A stretch of 64,000 bases of DNA from Crocinitomicaceae bacterium (GTDB lineage: Bacteria; Bacteroidota; Bacteroidia; Flavobacteriales_D; Crocinitomicaceae), in NCBI GenBank assembly GCA_029238665.1, contig JAQWFQ010000002.1:1-64000 (forward strand), read 5' to 3'. Under the pieces are notes generated by a model that had not been told where the DNA came from, searched no databases, and saw nothing but the letters and a program-made list of their open reading frames with translations. Shown piece after piece: positions 18,291-26,477 of the stretch (position 1 is the first letter of the stretch; each line of letters opens with the position of its first letter). Made by a program: the position numbers and the translations under genes.

Positions 18291-19571
18291 ATGAGAATCA
18301 TTATACAATATATCGGGGTATTGATTTTAAGTACCACAGCATTTGCTCAAGACTATTCAAGTAAACTCTTGGTTAATGGGTACCTGCATGTCGGGAATGG
18401 AGATGTAATGGAAACGGCCGTGGTTGGAATTGTTGACGGAAAAATATCTTTTGTGAAAAATGCCAATGCATATACCATTAAACCGTCAGCATGGGATACA
18501 ATCATTCAGCTCGAAGGACGACACATCTACCCCGGGTTTATTGCTCCTAATTCAACATTAGGCTTAACAGAAATTGATGCTGTAAGGGCAACCCGTGACT
18601 TTGATGAGGTTGGAACTTACAACCCACACATTCGGTCGCAAATTGCATTTAATGTTGAATCTAAAGTGATTAGTACGGTCCGAACAAATGGTGTATTAAT
18701 ATCTCAAGCCACTCCAAGAGGAGGTTCTATTTCTGGAAGTTCCTCAGTTATGAGACTTCATGGGTGGAACTGGGAAGATGCAACCATTTTAAACAATGAT
18801 GGTATTCACTTAAATTGGCCGCTAAGTATATCTAGCGGAGGTTGGTGGGCAGAGCCGGAACCAAAATCTTCAAACAAGGCATACACGTCACAAAAATCGG
18901 CCTTGTATGATTTCTTCAACCTTGCAAAAGCCTATTCAAAGACGACTAAAAATGATAAGTTCGACATTCGACTAGAGGCAATGCGCGCATGTTTCAACGG
19001 AAACAAACGTGTGTATATCCACGCAGATGAATTACAACAATTGGTTGATGTTGTTGATTTCGTAAACTATTTTGATTTGGAATATCCTGTGATTGTTGGA
19101 GGGTATGATGCGCATAACATTACACGCTTACTTTCCGATGCTAAAATTCCTGTGATGCTTCTTCGTCCACACAGCCTTCCTCAAAATGAAGAGGATGACA
19201 TTGATATGAGCTACAAGCTTCCTTATTTACTGCAGCAAGGTGGCGTTCAGTTTTGCATTCAAAACGAAGGAGATATGGAAGTAATGAACGCACGGAACAT
19301 TCCTTTTTTAGCAGGAACAGCAATGGCATACGGACTAACAGAAGAACAGGCTGTTCAGGCGATTAGTCTATCTGCTGCTGAAATTCTTGGCATCGATAAG
19401 GAATATGGATCTGTTGAGAAAGGAAAATCGGCGACACTCTTTGTCTCTGATGGAAATGCACTAGACATGCGTTCAAATCAGCTTTTTATGGGGTTAATAG
19501 ACGGGGTGTTCATTCCCGTTTCGAATATGCAATATGACCTATTCAAGAAGTATACTAAAAAGTATAATTAA
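18291..19571 (+). CDS. Secreted amidohydrolase-like protein, probably lacking the metal site
   Basis: A 426-residue protein with a signal peptide (residues 1-19, ending STTAFAQ). Its fold markers are those of amidohydrolases: the opening beta-sandwich with GRHIYPGFIAPNSTLGL, and the closing GSVEKGKSATLFVSDGNALDM. The usual HxH after PGFID is replaced by PNSTLG, and no SDD or similar late Asp motif is clear, so metal-dependent catalysis is doubtful. It begins 1 bp after the larger double-domain amidohydrolase stop and is almost certainly co-transcribed and co-exported with it. Partner or structural subunit is one inference; an unusual active site is the alternative. Confidence 0.85.
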   Translation: MRIIIQYIGVLILSTTAFAQDYSSKLLVNGYLHVGNGDVMETAVVGIVDGKISFVKNANAYTIKPSAWDTIIQLEGRHIYPGFIAPNSTLGLTEIDAVRATRDFDEVGTYNPHIRSQIAFNVESKVISTVRTNGVLISQATPRGGSISGSSSVMRLHGWNWEDATILNNDGIHLNWPLSISSGGWWAEPEPKSSNKAYTSQKSALYDFFNLAKAYSKTTKNDKFDIRLEAMRACFNGNKRVYIHADELQQLVDVVDFVNYFDLEYPVIVGGYDAHNITRLLSDAKIPVMLLRPHSLPQNEEDDIDMSYKLPYLLQQGGVQFCIQNEGDMEVMNARNIPFLAGTAMAYGLTEEQAVQAISLSAAEILGIDKEYGSVEKGKSATLFVSDGNALDMRSNQLFMGLIDGVFIPVSNMQYDLFKKYTKKYN

Positions 19572-19611
19572 TTATACATACTTAGCCGTTTCCCTTTTAG
19601 ACTTGATTTTG

Positions 19612-19619
19612 TATCTTTG
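19612..19619 (+). promoter_or_regulatory. -7 promoter element before superoxide dismutase
   Basis: TATCTTTG matches TAnnTTTG 40 bases before the sod ATG. The -33 position shows only GTTTCCC rather than TTG, so the match is partial. Confidence 0.5.
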
Positions 19620-19659
19620 AAAACATTCATTATTAAGCGAACAATTAAATTATACAACT

Positions 19660-20259
19660 ATGTCATTTGAATTACCAAAATTGCCATATGCATATGATGC
19701 ATTAGAGCCACACATTGATGCTAAAACAATGGAGATTCATCACTCAAAGCACCACAATGGCTATACTACGAATTTAAACAATGCGATTGCAGGAACAGAC
19801 TTCGAAGGAAAATCGATTGAAGAAATTCTTACAACGTGTACGGATAATCCAGCTGTAAGAAATAACGGTGGAGGTTTCTGGAATCACAGCTTATTTTGGG
19901 AAGTAATGAGCCCAAATGGTGGAGGTGAGCCAACAGGAGATCTTGCTCAAGCTATTAACGCTGCTTTTGGATCATTTGACGCATTTAAGGCAGCTTTTTC
20001 TAAAGCCGCAGCGACACGATTTGGTTCAGGATGGGCTTGGTTATGTGTTGTTGATGGTAAACTAGAAGTTTGTTCTACACCAAATCAAGATAATCCATTA
20101 ATGGGGTTAGGTTGTGCTGGAACTCCAATACTAGGGCTAGATGTATGGGAGCACGCTTACTATTTAAACTACCAAAACAAAAGACCAGATTATATCAATG
20201 CATTCTTCAATGTACTAAACTGGGAAAAAGTGGCAGCTAACTTTAAAGCAGCTAACTAA
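19660..20259 (+). CDS. sodA: Superoxide dismutase, Mn/Fe family
   Basis: A 199-residue cytoplasmic enzyme converting superoxide to hydrogen peroxide and oxygen. All four metal ligands are in place: H27 (IHHSKHH), H76 (FWNHSLFW), D161 and H165 (DVWEHAYY). The outer-sphere glutamine is at Q143 in PNQDNP and a Gly stands at the position used by Gln in Fe enzymes (GGGFWNH); this favours the Mn-type arrangement, although Bacteroidota enzymes can accept either metal. No signal peptide is present. A -7 element lies upstream and a hairpin terminator follows, so it is a single-gene unit. Confidence 0.95.
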   Translation: MSFELPKLPYAYDALEPHIDAKTMEIHHSKHHNGYTTNLNNAIAGTDFEGKSIEEILTTCTDNPAVRNNGGGFWNHSLFWEVMSPNGGGEPTGDLAQAINAAFGSFDAFKAAFSKAAATRFGSGWAWLCVVDGKLEVCSTPNQDNPLMGLGCAGTPILGLDVWEHAYYLNYQNKRPDYINAFFNVLNWEKVAANFKAAN

Positions 20260-20282
20260 TTTAAAGAATACGATTTACAAAC

Positions 20283-20313
20283 AAAAAGGGAGGCTGAAAA
20301 GCTTCCCTTTTTG
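20283..20313. terminator. Terminator between sod and the NifU-like gene
   Basis: The arms AAAAAGGGAGGCT and AGCTTCCCTTTTT around GAAA form a stem of about 12 bp with one bulge, followed by TTTTTGTTT. The A run on the left would also serve the opposite strand. Confidence 0.8.
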
Positions 20314-20374
20314 TTTATTTCTTATTTTCTTGTTGAGCTTCTAGCTAGAAACTGGATATACAATGAATACTGGA

Positions 20375-20635
20375 TTAAACAGTAGCAGGCATATTAATGG
20401 CTACTACTGCTTTTACTTCTGGGGAAACCCGTTTAACAGCTTCTTCAAGCCCAGCCTTCAATGTATTCATTGACATCGAACAAGCGCTACAAGTGCCTAG
20501 TAAACGTACAACTACAGTAGCATCATCTTGTACTTCTACAAATTCCATATCTCCTCCATCTGCATGAAGAAAAGGTCTTAATTCAGCTAACGATTCTAAT
20601 ACTTTGACCTCGATGGCCTTCTTATCAATTGACAT
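20375..20635 (-). CDS. NifU-like C-terminal domain Fe-S scaffold protein
   Basis: An 86-residue protein made only of the NifU C-terminal domain, which binds or passes on an Fe-S cluster. Motifs include LRPFLHADGGDMEFVEV and the CxxC pair in LLGTCSACSMSMNTLKAGLE. The usual CxxCP here reads CSACS. It lies 1 bp behind mrp, another Fe-S cluster carrier, and the pairing supports a shared role in cluster delivery. It shares the terminator with sod. Confidence 0.9.
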   Translation of the reverse strand: MSIDKKAIEVKVLESLAELRPFLHADGGDMEFVEVQDDATVVVRLLGTCSACSMSMNTLKAGLEEAVKRVSPEVKAVVAINMPATV

Positions 20636-20636
20636 G

Positions 20637-21710
20637 TTATTTCTTTTTGGCTTTCAACAACTTAACTTGCTCCACAAAGGTAGTCACTAACTCATCGAAT
20701 GCTGTAGAAACGATTGTATTTTCTTGAAAAACAGCTGGTCTACCAATGTCACCTGCCTCTCTAACACTTTGCACTAATGGAACGTGTCCTAAAAATGGAA
20801 CTCCCATTCCATGTGATAAATTTTTAGCTCCATCACGTCCAAATATGTAATATTTATTCTCCGGTAATTCTGCCGGTGTAAACCAAGCCATGTTTTCAAT
20901 CATACCTACCACAGGAACATTAATCGTCTCCAATTTAAACATATTTATTCCCTTACGTGCATCCGCTAAAGCAACCTCTTGAGGCGTACTAACTATAACT
21001 GCTCCATCCAATGGAACCGTTTGCACTAAAGATAAATGAATGTCTCCTGTTCCTGGAGGTAAATCAATTAATAAATAATCTAATTTACCCCAATAAGCGT
21101 CTGTAAACATCTGTGTCAATGCTTTGGAGGCCATAGGTCCCCTCCAAACAACAGCACTATCTTGATCCGTGAAAAAGCCAATTGAAAGAATTTTAATTCC
21201 ATAGCTCAATACAGGGTTTATTTTAGGAACACCATCGATGTCAATCATTGTTGGTTTCTGGTCAACAACATCAAACATTGTAGGCATAGAAGGCCCGTAA
21301 ATATCCGCATCTACAATCCCAACACGATACCCTGCTTTGGCTAATCCTCCTGCAATGTTTGCAGTAACAGTAGATTTACCAACACCTCCTTTACCAGAAG
21401 CAATAGCAATAACATTCTTTACTTCAGGAAGTACTTTTCGATGTGCTGATTTAGCTTCTGCCGGCAATCCTTTAACCTCACTTTCTACAGTAAGATCATC
21501 ACCAAATGACTTTTTAAGATTGAATTCAATTGCTTCGGTCATTCTTTTACGCGCATGCAATGCTGGGTTTGAAACAAGTACTGTCAGTTTAATTTTTCCT
21601 GTAGAAATTTCAAGGTTTTCTACCAAGTTTGCAGAAACGATGTCTTGTTTTAGGTCTGGCTCAATAATACCACCCAATACCTCTAAAATTTTTTCGCGTG
21701 TTAACTCCAT
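20637..21710 (-). CDS. Mrp/NBP35-type Fe-S cluster carrier ATPase
   Basis: A 357-residue P-loop ATPase with an N-terminal DUF59/MIP18-like domain (about 1-90) and the Mrp ATPase domain starting near residue 97. The deviant Walker A is ASGKGGVGKSTVTANIA, with later motifs IVDADIYGPSMP and LIDLPPGTGDIHLSL. The family carries [4Fe-4S] clusters to apoproteins. The CxxC used for cluster binding in many homologues is not evident near the C-terminus (the region reads ENMAWFTPAELPE). The next gene, 1 bp away, is the NifU-like protein. It is cytoplasmic and of normal length. Confidence 0.93.
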   Translation of the reverse strand: MELTREKILEVLGGIIEPDLKQDIVSANLVENLEISTGKIKLTVLVSNPALHARKRMTEAIEFNLKKSFGDDLTVESEVKGLPAEAKSAHRKVLPEVKNVIAIASGKGGVGKSTVTANIAGGLAKAGYRVGIVDADIYGPSMPTMFDVVDQKPTMIDIDGVPKINPVLSYGIKILSIGFFTDQDSAVVWRGPMASKALTQMFTDAYWGKLDYLLIDLPPGTGDIHLSLVQTVPLDGAVIVSTPQEVALADARKGINMFKLETINVPVVGMIENMAWFTPAELPENKYYIFGRDGAKNLSHGMGVPFLGHVPLVQSVREAGDIGRPAVFQENTIVSTAFDELVTTFVEQVKLLKAKKK

Positions 21711-21744
21711 TTGTTTTCTGGTTCAATAACCAAGAATTTAATTT

Positions 21745-22341
21745 TTATTTCATTGCTCGAAGTGACCGAATCGACTTCGCCATTAATTCAATAATTACTT
21801 TTTCATAGCCGTCTTCACGGCTCTGTAACTCATATGTAACTCCATTAATTACTTTTGCTCCATATACATGGTAAGACTTGTGTTCTACACCAACATTTGG
21901 AGAAGCGTTTTCAATTCCTTTAACAAGTAATATTCTTTCGTAAAGAATTAAGCCAGGTTCATCAATTAAATAATTTACATGAAAGAATAACTGTTCTGCA
22001 AGTGCCGTTTTTTCAACTTCAATTAAATCAGTGATGTCTCCATAATCTTCAATTAACAATTGAAAACTTGAGCCAATATTTACCTCCCATTGAATGTCAT
22101 TCTGTATGTGATTTACCTCAGGTTTTGTCGAAGCTCCAATGTTTGCTGTTTCGTCTGGGAGGGAAATAAATGCAGGTATGCCGTACGTATTTAAATTAAA
22201 GTCTTGAAACTCGTAATAATCGTCTGTAATGTCTTCTACTACAGATACATCGGGTGTATTTCCACCACAGGAACTTAGCGTGAGCAGGGAGCTCATTATT
22301 TCAATTAAAATTAATCCTTTGTTCAACGTTGGCTTCAACAT
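21745..22341 (-). CDS. Hypothetical lipoprotein
   Basis: A 198-residue precursor with a lipoprotein signal: basic start, hydrophobic stretch and lipobox Cys25 (SSLLTLSSCGG). The mature part begins with a short acidic linker (DVSVVEDITDD), then mixed alpha/beta text with no motif I recognise. It sits 34 bp upstream of mrp on the same strand and 74 bp after the next conserved hypothetical gene. No function is proposed. The signal and coding potential are clear; membrane anchoring is inferred. Confidence 0.7.
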   Translation of the reverse strand: MLKPTLNKGLILIEIMSSLLTLSSCGGNTPDVSVVEDITDDYYEFQDFNLNTYGIPAFISLPDETANIGASTKPEVNHIQNDIQWEVNIGSSFQLLIEDYGDITDLIEVEKTALAEQLFFHVNYLIDEPGLILYERILLVKGIENASPNVGVEHKSYHVYGAKVINGVTYELQSREDGYEKVIIELMAKSIRSLRAMK

Positions 22342-22380
22342 AATTTATGTTTGATGATACGCTTTAAATCTGTAGTTATG

Positions 22381-22388
22381 CAAATATA
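22381..22388 (-). promoter_or_regulatory. Candidate -7 element for the hypothetical lipoprotein (and mrp) unit
   Basis: The minus strand reads TATATTTG about 40 bases before the ATG at 22341. There is no TTG at usual -33 spacing; single-box evidence only. Confidence 0.35.
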
Positions 22389-22415
22389 CAAAATGAAGAC
22401 GGGATACCTATAGAA

Positions 22416-22826
22416 TCAAATAATGATGACTCCCTTATGTCCTATTTCAGGGATTATTTTCATATTCTTCTCTACCAAGGTTTCTGGCAAGAACACGAAT
22501 TTTTTATCATACATTTTCTCGTGACAATAATAGCTTACCCAAAACTCATTTGCCAAGCCAAAAACAGCTTCCATGATTGGTTCAATTTTCGCAATCTCAT
22601 TAGGCATCAACAAATCAACCTTGTGCCTTAATGTAGATGTTTTTATCTTTTCTCCAGTGGTTCTGTTTTCACCATACCCACGGCTAGTAATTAAAATTTC
22701 ATCAATAATTTCTTCCCCTAAATTAAGCAGGTATACATTGTATATTTTCTCACTCTTTTCGTTCAATTGTTGAACTACAGCTACTCCAATGTTTTTTACT
22801 TCTGGTCCTTTGAGCTCGTTACGCAT
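22416..22826 (-). CDS. Conserved Bacteroidota protein of unknown function
   Basis: A 136-residue cytoplasmic protein (no signal or membrane segment). Characteristic phrases are KIYNVYLLNLGEEIIDEILI, SRGYG, KTSTLRHKVDL, FWVSYY and YDKKFVF. From memory these recur in small uncharacterised proteins across Bacteroidota. Its start lies 32 bp after the serine hydrolase gene on the same strand. I cannot assign a role. Confidence 0.75.
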   Translation of the reverse strand: MRNELKGPEVKNIGVAVVQQLNEKSEKIYNVYLLNLGEEIIDEILITSRGYGENRTTGEKIKTSTLRHKVDLLMPNEIAKIEPIMEAVFGLANEFWVSYYCHEKMYDKKFVFLPETLVEKNMKIIPEIGHKGVIII

Positions 22827-22858
22827 TTGACTTTTCTCTTCGTTTTACAAATAATGGA

Positions 22859-24097
22859 TTACCTCTCTGAGCTTATTAATTTTCCAAGTGAAATATATTC
22901 AAACAAGCCAGAAGAATGCCCAACTTTAAACTTTACTTTCTCAATATAATCTGCATCATGCAACTTGTTTTTAGGAATCGTTACCAATGATTTTTTCTTT
23001 GAACCTAACCGAACAATTACGATGTTTTCACTCGGAATTGTAATCACATATTGTCCGTTTACACCACGGCAATAATTCACTTTTCCTTCAGGGTCTAAAT
23101 ACGTCCATGTATGCAACCCATATCGATAATTTGGGATCCCCTCTCTTGTTGTCAACTGCTGTGGAGTTACCATTTCAGAAAAATACCACGATGGGATTAT
23201 TTGTTCGTCATTTAAACGACCTTTATTTAAAATAAGTTTCCCTAGTTTAGCGTAATCTCGTGCTGTAGCATACATACAACAAAATGCCTTTTCATCGCCT
23301 AACGTTTTATCTAAACTCCAATAAGCATCGTGTTCAGCACCCATTTTGCGCCAAACTTTATCCTCTGCATATTCAGACAAATCAACCCCTGTTGCCGACT
23401 CAAGAATGTAGCCAAGTAGCTGAGAGTTTCCACTTTGATACTTAAACACTTTTCCAGGTGTACTTTTCATTGATTGCCCTAACACAAGTCTCCTTAACTC
23501 ACTTCCATAGTATGATTCAGCATTATCTGAAAAGGGGTTTTTTGCACTCTCTTCCCAATCTAAACCAGAGGCCATCTCCAATAAATGGCGAATGGTAAGC
23601 TGTTCTTTCTCTTTGTTTATAAATTCGGGTAAATACAACGAAACAGGGTCGTCAATACTCTTAATGTCTCCATCTTCGATTGCGACACCAATTAAAATAG
23701 CAACCAATGTTTTGACAACAGAAAAGGAGTTTGATACCGTTTCTGCCGTGTGACCTCCCCAATATTTTTCATAAATGAGTGTGTCATTCTTCAAAACTAA
23801 AAATGCTTTCGTTTCCAAATCTGCAATTAAATCCCTGTATTTTTCAGGCAATTCAAACTGATTAAACGCTTCATTTTTGATGCTTTTTGACGGCACATCA
23901 GCAGAGTGAATTGTTGCGTATGGAGATACGTCTAGATCATAAATAGTTGGTCCTGTTTTTCCAATTAAATAGGTGTGTGCAATTCCTTTGTACATGTAAA
24001 ATCGGCCCGATAGAACAATAAACAAATTGATCGTGATGAACAATGCCACCAAGAAAAATAAACTATATTTTAAAACTTTTTGAATACGTGCTTTCAT
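22859..24097 (-). CDS. Serine hydrolase of the beta-lactamase (class C-like) family, membrane-anchored
   Basis: A 412-residue protein with one N-terminal membrane segment (about residues 9-31), placing the catalytic domain in the periplasm. The SxxK nucleophile motif is S126-V-V-K129 (NSFSVVKT), and the Tyr motif region reads FKYQSGNSQLLGY from about 218. Members of this family include esterases, D-aminopeptidases and DD-peptidases as well as beta-lactamases, so resistance should not be assumed. It abuts lipB directly (the lipB stop is immediately followed by this ATG). Confidence 0.88.
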   Translation of the reverse strand: MKARIQKVLKYSLFFLVALFITINLFIVLSGRFYMYKGIAHTYLIGKTGPTIYDLDVSPYATIHSADVPSKSIKNEAFNQFELPEKYRDLIADLETKAFLVLKNDTLIYEKYWGGHTAETVSNSFSVVKTLVAILIGVAIEDGDIKSIDDPVSLYLPEFINKEKEQLTIRHLLEMASGLDWEESAKNPFSDNAESYYGSELRRLVLGQSMKSTPGKVFKYQSGNSQLLGYILESATGVDLSEYAEDKVWRKMGAEHDAYWSLDKTLGDEKAFCCMYATARDYAKLGKLILNKGRLNDEQIIPSWYFSEMVTPQQLTTREGIPNYRYGLHTWTYLDPEGKVNYCRGVNGQYVITIPSENIVIVRLGSKKKSLVTIPKNKLHDADYIEKVKFKVGHSSGLFEYISLGKLISSER

Positions 24098-24799
24098 CTA
24101 AATTGTGTACGAAAAATTAAATAAGGTTGAGAGTTTTTCCTTTAGAACGCCTGAGACTTCTTTCATGTCCAACTTACGCCCTAACTCACTCTCCATTGAA
24201 GTTACGGCTTTATCTTGAATTCCACAAGGGATGATATGAGAAAAATAGGACAGGTCTGAATTGATGTTAAATCCAATTCCGTGCATGGTTACCCAACGAG
24301 AGCTTTTTACACCAATTGCACAAATTTTTCGAGCAGTTGGTTTATTTCCATCAATCCAAACACCCGTTAAGCCTTCTACACGTCCCGATTCTATTCCATA
24401 ATCCAAAAGCGTAAGTATTACACTTTCTTCTAAGTAACGCAGGTATTTATGAATGTCAGAAAAGAAATGGTCTAAATCGAAAATCGGATACACAACCAAC
24501 TGTCCAGGCCCATGGTAGGTTATGTCGCCCCCACGATTTATTTTATAATACGTAGCATTGTTCTTCTTTAGCAGTTCATCGTTTAGTAACAGGTGGTTTT
24601 TATCGCCACTTTTACCCAAGGTATACACATGAGGGTGCTCACAGAACAACATGTGATTTTCTGTTGGCTCAGACGTTTCTCCATTACGAATACGTATTTT
24701 CTGATCCACCGTAGCTCGAAACATTGTTTCTTGATAATCCCAAGCTTCCTTGTAATCAATCAATCCTAAATCTTGAAACTTAACCGTTGGTTTGCTCAT
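24098..24799 (-). CDS. lipB: Octanoyl-[acyl carrier protein]-protein N-octanoyltransferase (LipB)
   Basis: A 233-residue cytoplasmic enzyme that moves octanoate from ACP to lipoyl domains, the first step of lipoate synthesis. The family signature GGDITYHGPGQLVVYP is present, followed by the conserved lysine in RKICAIGVK and the catalytic cysteine C192 in IIPCGI. The length is usual. The serine hydrolase gene follows with no gap. The upstream region has TAACTTTA on the minus strand near 24830, one base off the -7 consensus. Confidence 0.95.
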   Translation of the reverse strand: MSKPTVKFQDLGLIDYKEAWDYQETMFRATVDQKIRIRNGETSEPTENHMLFCEHPHVYTLGKSGDKNHLLLNDELLKKNNATYYKINRGGDITYHGPGQLVVYPIFDLDHFFSDIHKYLRYLEESVILTLLDYGIESGRVEGLTGVWIDGNKPTARKICAIGVKSSRWVTMHGIGFNINSDLSYFSHIIPCGIQDKAVTSMESELGRKLDMKEVSGVLKEKLSTLFNFSYTI

Positions 24800-24958
24800 T
24801 CTCGTTTATATATTCTGTCTGGTAAAGTTAAGCAAACACAGAAAAAAAACTTATTATCGGTCAGTATTCTTCGAATATTCGTTAATAAAGCCTCAAAAAA
24901 AACACCAAATGGTAAATGACGTCTTGATTAATCCTAATTTTACAAAAAAAATAACGGC

Positions 24959-25474
24959 ATGAAAACGAAGAAAGCAAAAGAGACTTTATCAATAACAACA
25001 AAGGTTGTACTTCCAAATGACACGAATACATTGGGGAACCTATTTGGTGGTGAATTACTTGCATGGATGGACGTTATTGCCAGTGTTTCTGCTCACAGGC
25101 ATTGTAAGCGTGTTGTTGTAACTGCAGCAGTAAACAATGTTTCATTTAGACAGCCCATACAGCATGCTTCTATCGTTACATTAGAAGCTAAAGTTTCTAG
25201 AGCGTTTACTTCTTCTATGGAGGTTTTTGTAGATGTTTATGTGGAAGACCACCTTACCGGTGAACGCGTTAAATGTAATGAAGCGATTTATACATTTGTG
25301 GCTGTGGATCAAAACGGTGGTCCGATTCAAGTTCCGGGGTTAATCCCAGAAACAGAGAAAGAAAAACTACGTTTTGACGGTGCCTTAAGAAGAAAACAGT
25401 TAAGTCTAATTTTAGCTGGGAAAATGAGCCCTTCTGATGCTACTGAATTGAAAAAGTTGTTCTTAGAAGATTAA
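24959..25474 (+). CDS. Acyl-CoA thioesterase, hotdog fold
   Basis: A 171-residue protein of the YciA/BACH-like single-hotdog acyl-CoA hydrolases. The signature segment PNDTNTLGNLFGGELLAWMD is close to the N-terminus, with the conserved Asn and Asp of the active site, followed by the core strand text VTAAVNNVSFRQPI. The enzyme releases free fatty acid from acyl-CoA in the cytoplasm. It is a single gene, transcribed away from lipB and converging on the GT9 gene with 42 bp between stops, where no hairpin is evident. Chain-length preference cannot be read. Confidence 0.9.
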   Translation: MKTKKAKETLSITTKVVLPNDTNTLGNLFGGELLAWMDVIASVSAHRHCKRVVVTAAVNNVSFRQPIQHASIVTLEAKVSRAFTSSMEVFVDVYVEDHLTGERVKCNEAIYTFVAVDQNGGPIQVPGLIPETEKEKLRFDGALRRKQLSLILAGKMSPSDATELKKLFLED

Positions 25475-25516
25475 ATTCACTCCACGTTACTATCAATTAT
25501 CTTTAGATGTTTGGGC

Positions 25517-26476
25517 TTAGGAATAACCCATCTCAATTATCGCGTCATAAATCTCATCAGTAGAAATTGTTTTGATGCACCCGTCAGATTGAAAACGGCA
25601 ATGTTTCCCATGTTTAGAGCATGGAAATTCAGATTTATTTGACAAAACAGTAATGGAGCGATCGGGATCAACCCGTGGCCCAAAACCAATACTGGGTTTA
25701 GTGCAGCCCCAAAACGAGATTATTTTTTTATTGAAGGCCGCTGCAATATGCATAACCCCTGTATCATTTGTTAAAACCAACTCACTTTTCTGAACCAGGT
25801 ATGCAGATTCATCTAAAGAAAGGTCCCCACAAAAATTATGAAGCGAAGGATTCACTGTTTTTTTTACAATAGATGCAGCCAACTCTTGTTCACCTGGTCC
25901 TCCAACTAAAACAACGCGACACGTCAATCGATTACAAACCTCTAAAATCTGTTTTTCTGAAAGCTTCTTTTTATAGAAACTAGCTCCAATGCTCCAAACG
26001 ACGAATGGTTTTGAAACATCATAATCAACCGAAACAGTTGAGGGGATATGGTATTCAAGACCTTTATGATCATTATAAAACCCGGCCTTAGCAATGCATT
26101 CAAAGTACCGGTCTACTACATGGTCTTTTAATACATTTCGACGAAAATGTATTAAAAGCATTTTTTGCCAGTTTTTCTTATCTACAGTGTGTGTCTTCGT
26201 TTTTAGATGTGATTTAATTGACCACGATTTTGCGTTATTTTGAAGGTCAAAAACCAAATCAAAATTTTCTGATTTCAATTCAGATAACACTTCTTTAACA
26301 CTGTTGTTAAAGACATGAAGTTTGTCAATGTGTGGATTGTGTTCTAAAACCTTTGAATACCCACTTTTAACAACATAATGAAGCGTACATTTTTTCTGTG
26401 TTTTTAAACAACGTAAAATTGGAGATGTCAAAACAACATCGCCAATAGCACTAAAACGAATAATTAGAATTTTCAT
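25517..26476 (-). CDS. Glycosyltransferase family 9 (heptosyltransferase-like)
   Basis: Family 9 enzymes add heptose or similar sugars to the lipopolysaccharide core on the inner face of the membrane. I start at ATG 26476 (MKILIIRFSAIGDVVL, 319 residues), where the conserved glycine-rich N-terminal strand begins; a longer frame would overlap the preceding gene. The second Rossmann domain shows VVWSIGASFY and the acceptor/donor-site segment LTNDTGVMHIAAAF. A Cys-rich tail (CSKHGKHCRF) follows. It starts 1 bp after the LTA-synthase-like gene, so the two form a cell-envelope pair. Confidence 0.9.
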   Translation of the reverse strand: MKILIIRFSAIGDVVLTSPILRCLKTQKKCTLHYVVKSGYSKVLEHNPHIDKLHVFNNSVKEVLSELKSENFDLVFDLQNNAKSWSIKSHLKTKTHTVDKKNWQKMLLIHFRRNVLKDHVVDRYFECIAKAGFYNDHKGLEYHIPSTVSVDYDVSKPFVVWSIGASFYKKKLSEKQILEVCNRLTCRVVLVGGPGEQELAASIVKKTVNPSLHNFCGDLSLDESAYLVQKSELVLTNDTGVMHIAAAFNKKIISFWGCTKPSIGFGPRVDPDRSITVLSNKSEFPCSKHGKHCRFQSDGCIKTISTDEIYDAIIEMGYS

Positions 26477-26477
26477 G

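Noticed and set aside
20637-21710. Mrp lacking a clear C-terminal CxxC as a possible non-functional protein
   Set aside because: The ATPase motifs are intact and many Mrp homologues vary in the Cys pair; the region should be aligned before calling a defect.
22859-24097. Serine hydrolase as an antibiotic-resistance beta-lactamase
   Set aside because: The SxxK is present, but the protein is membrane-anchored and its motif context is that of the broad esterase/peptidase family.
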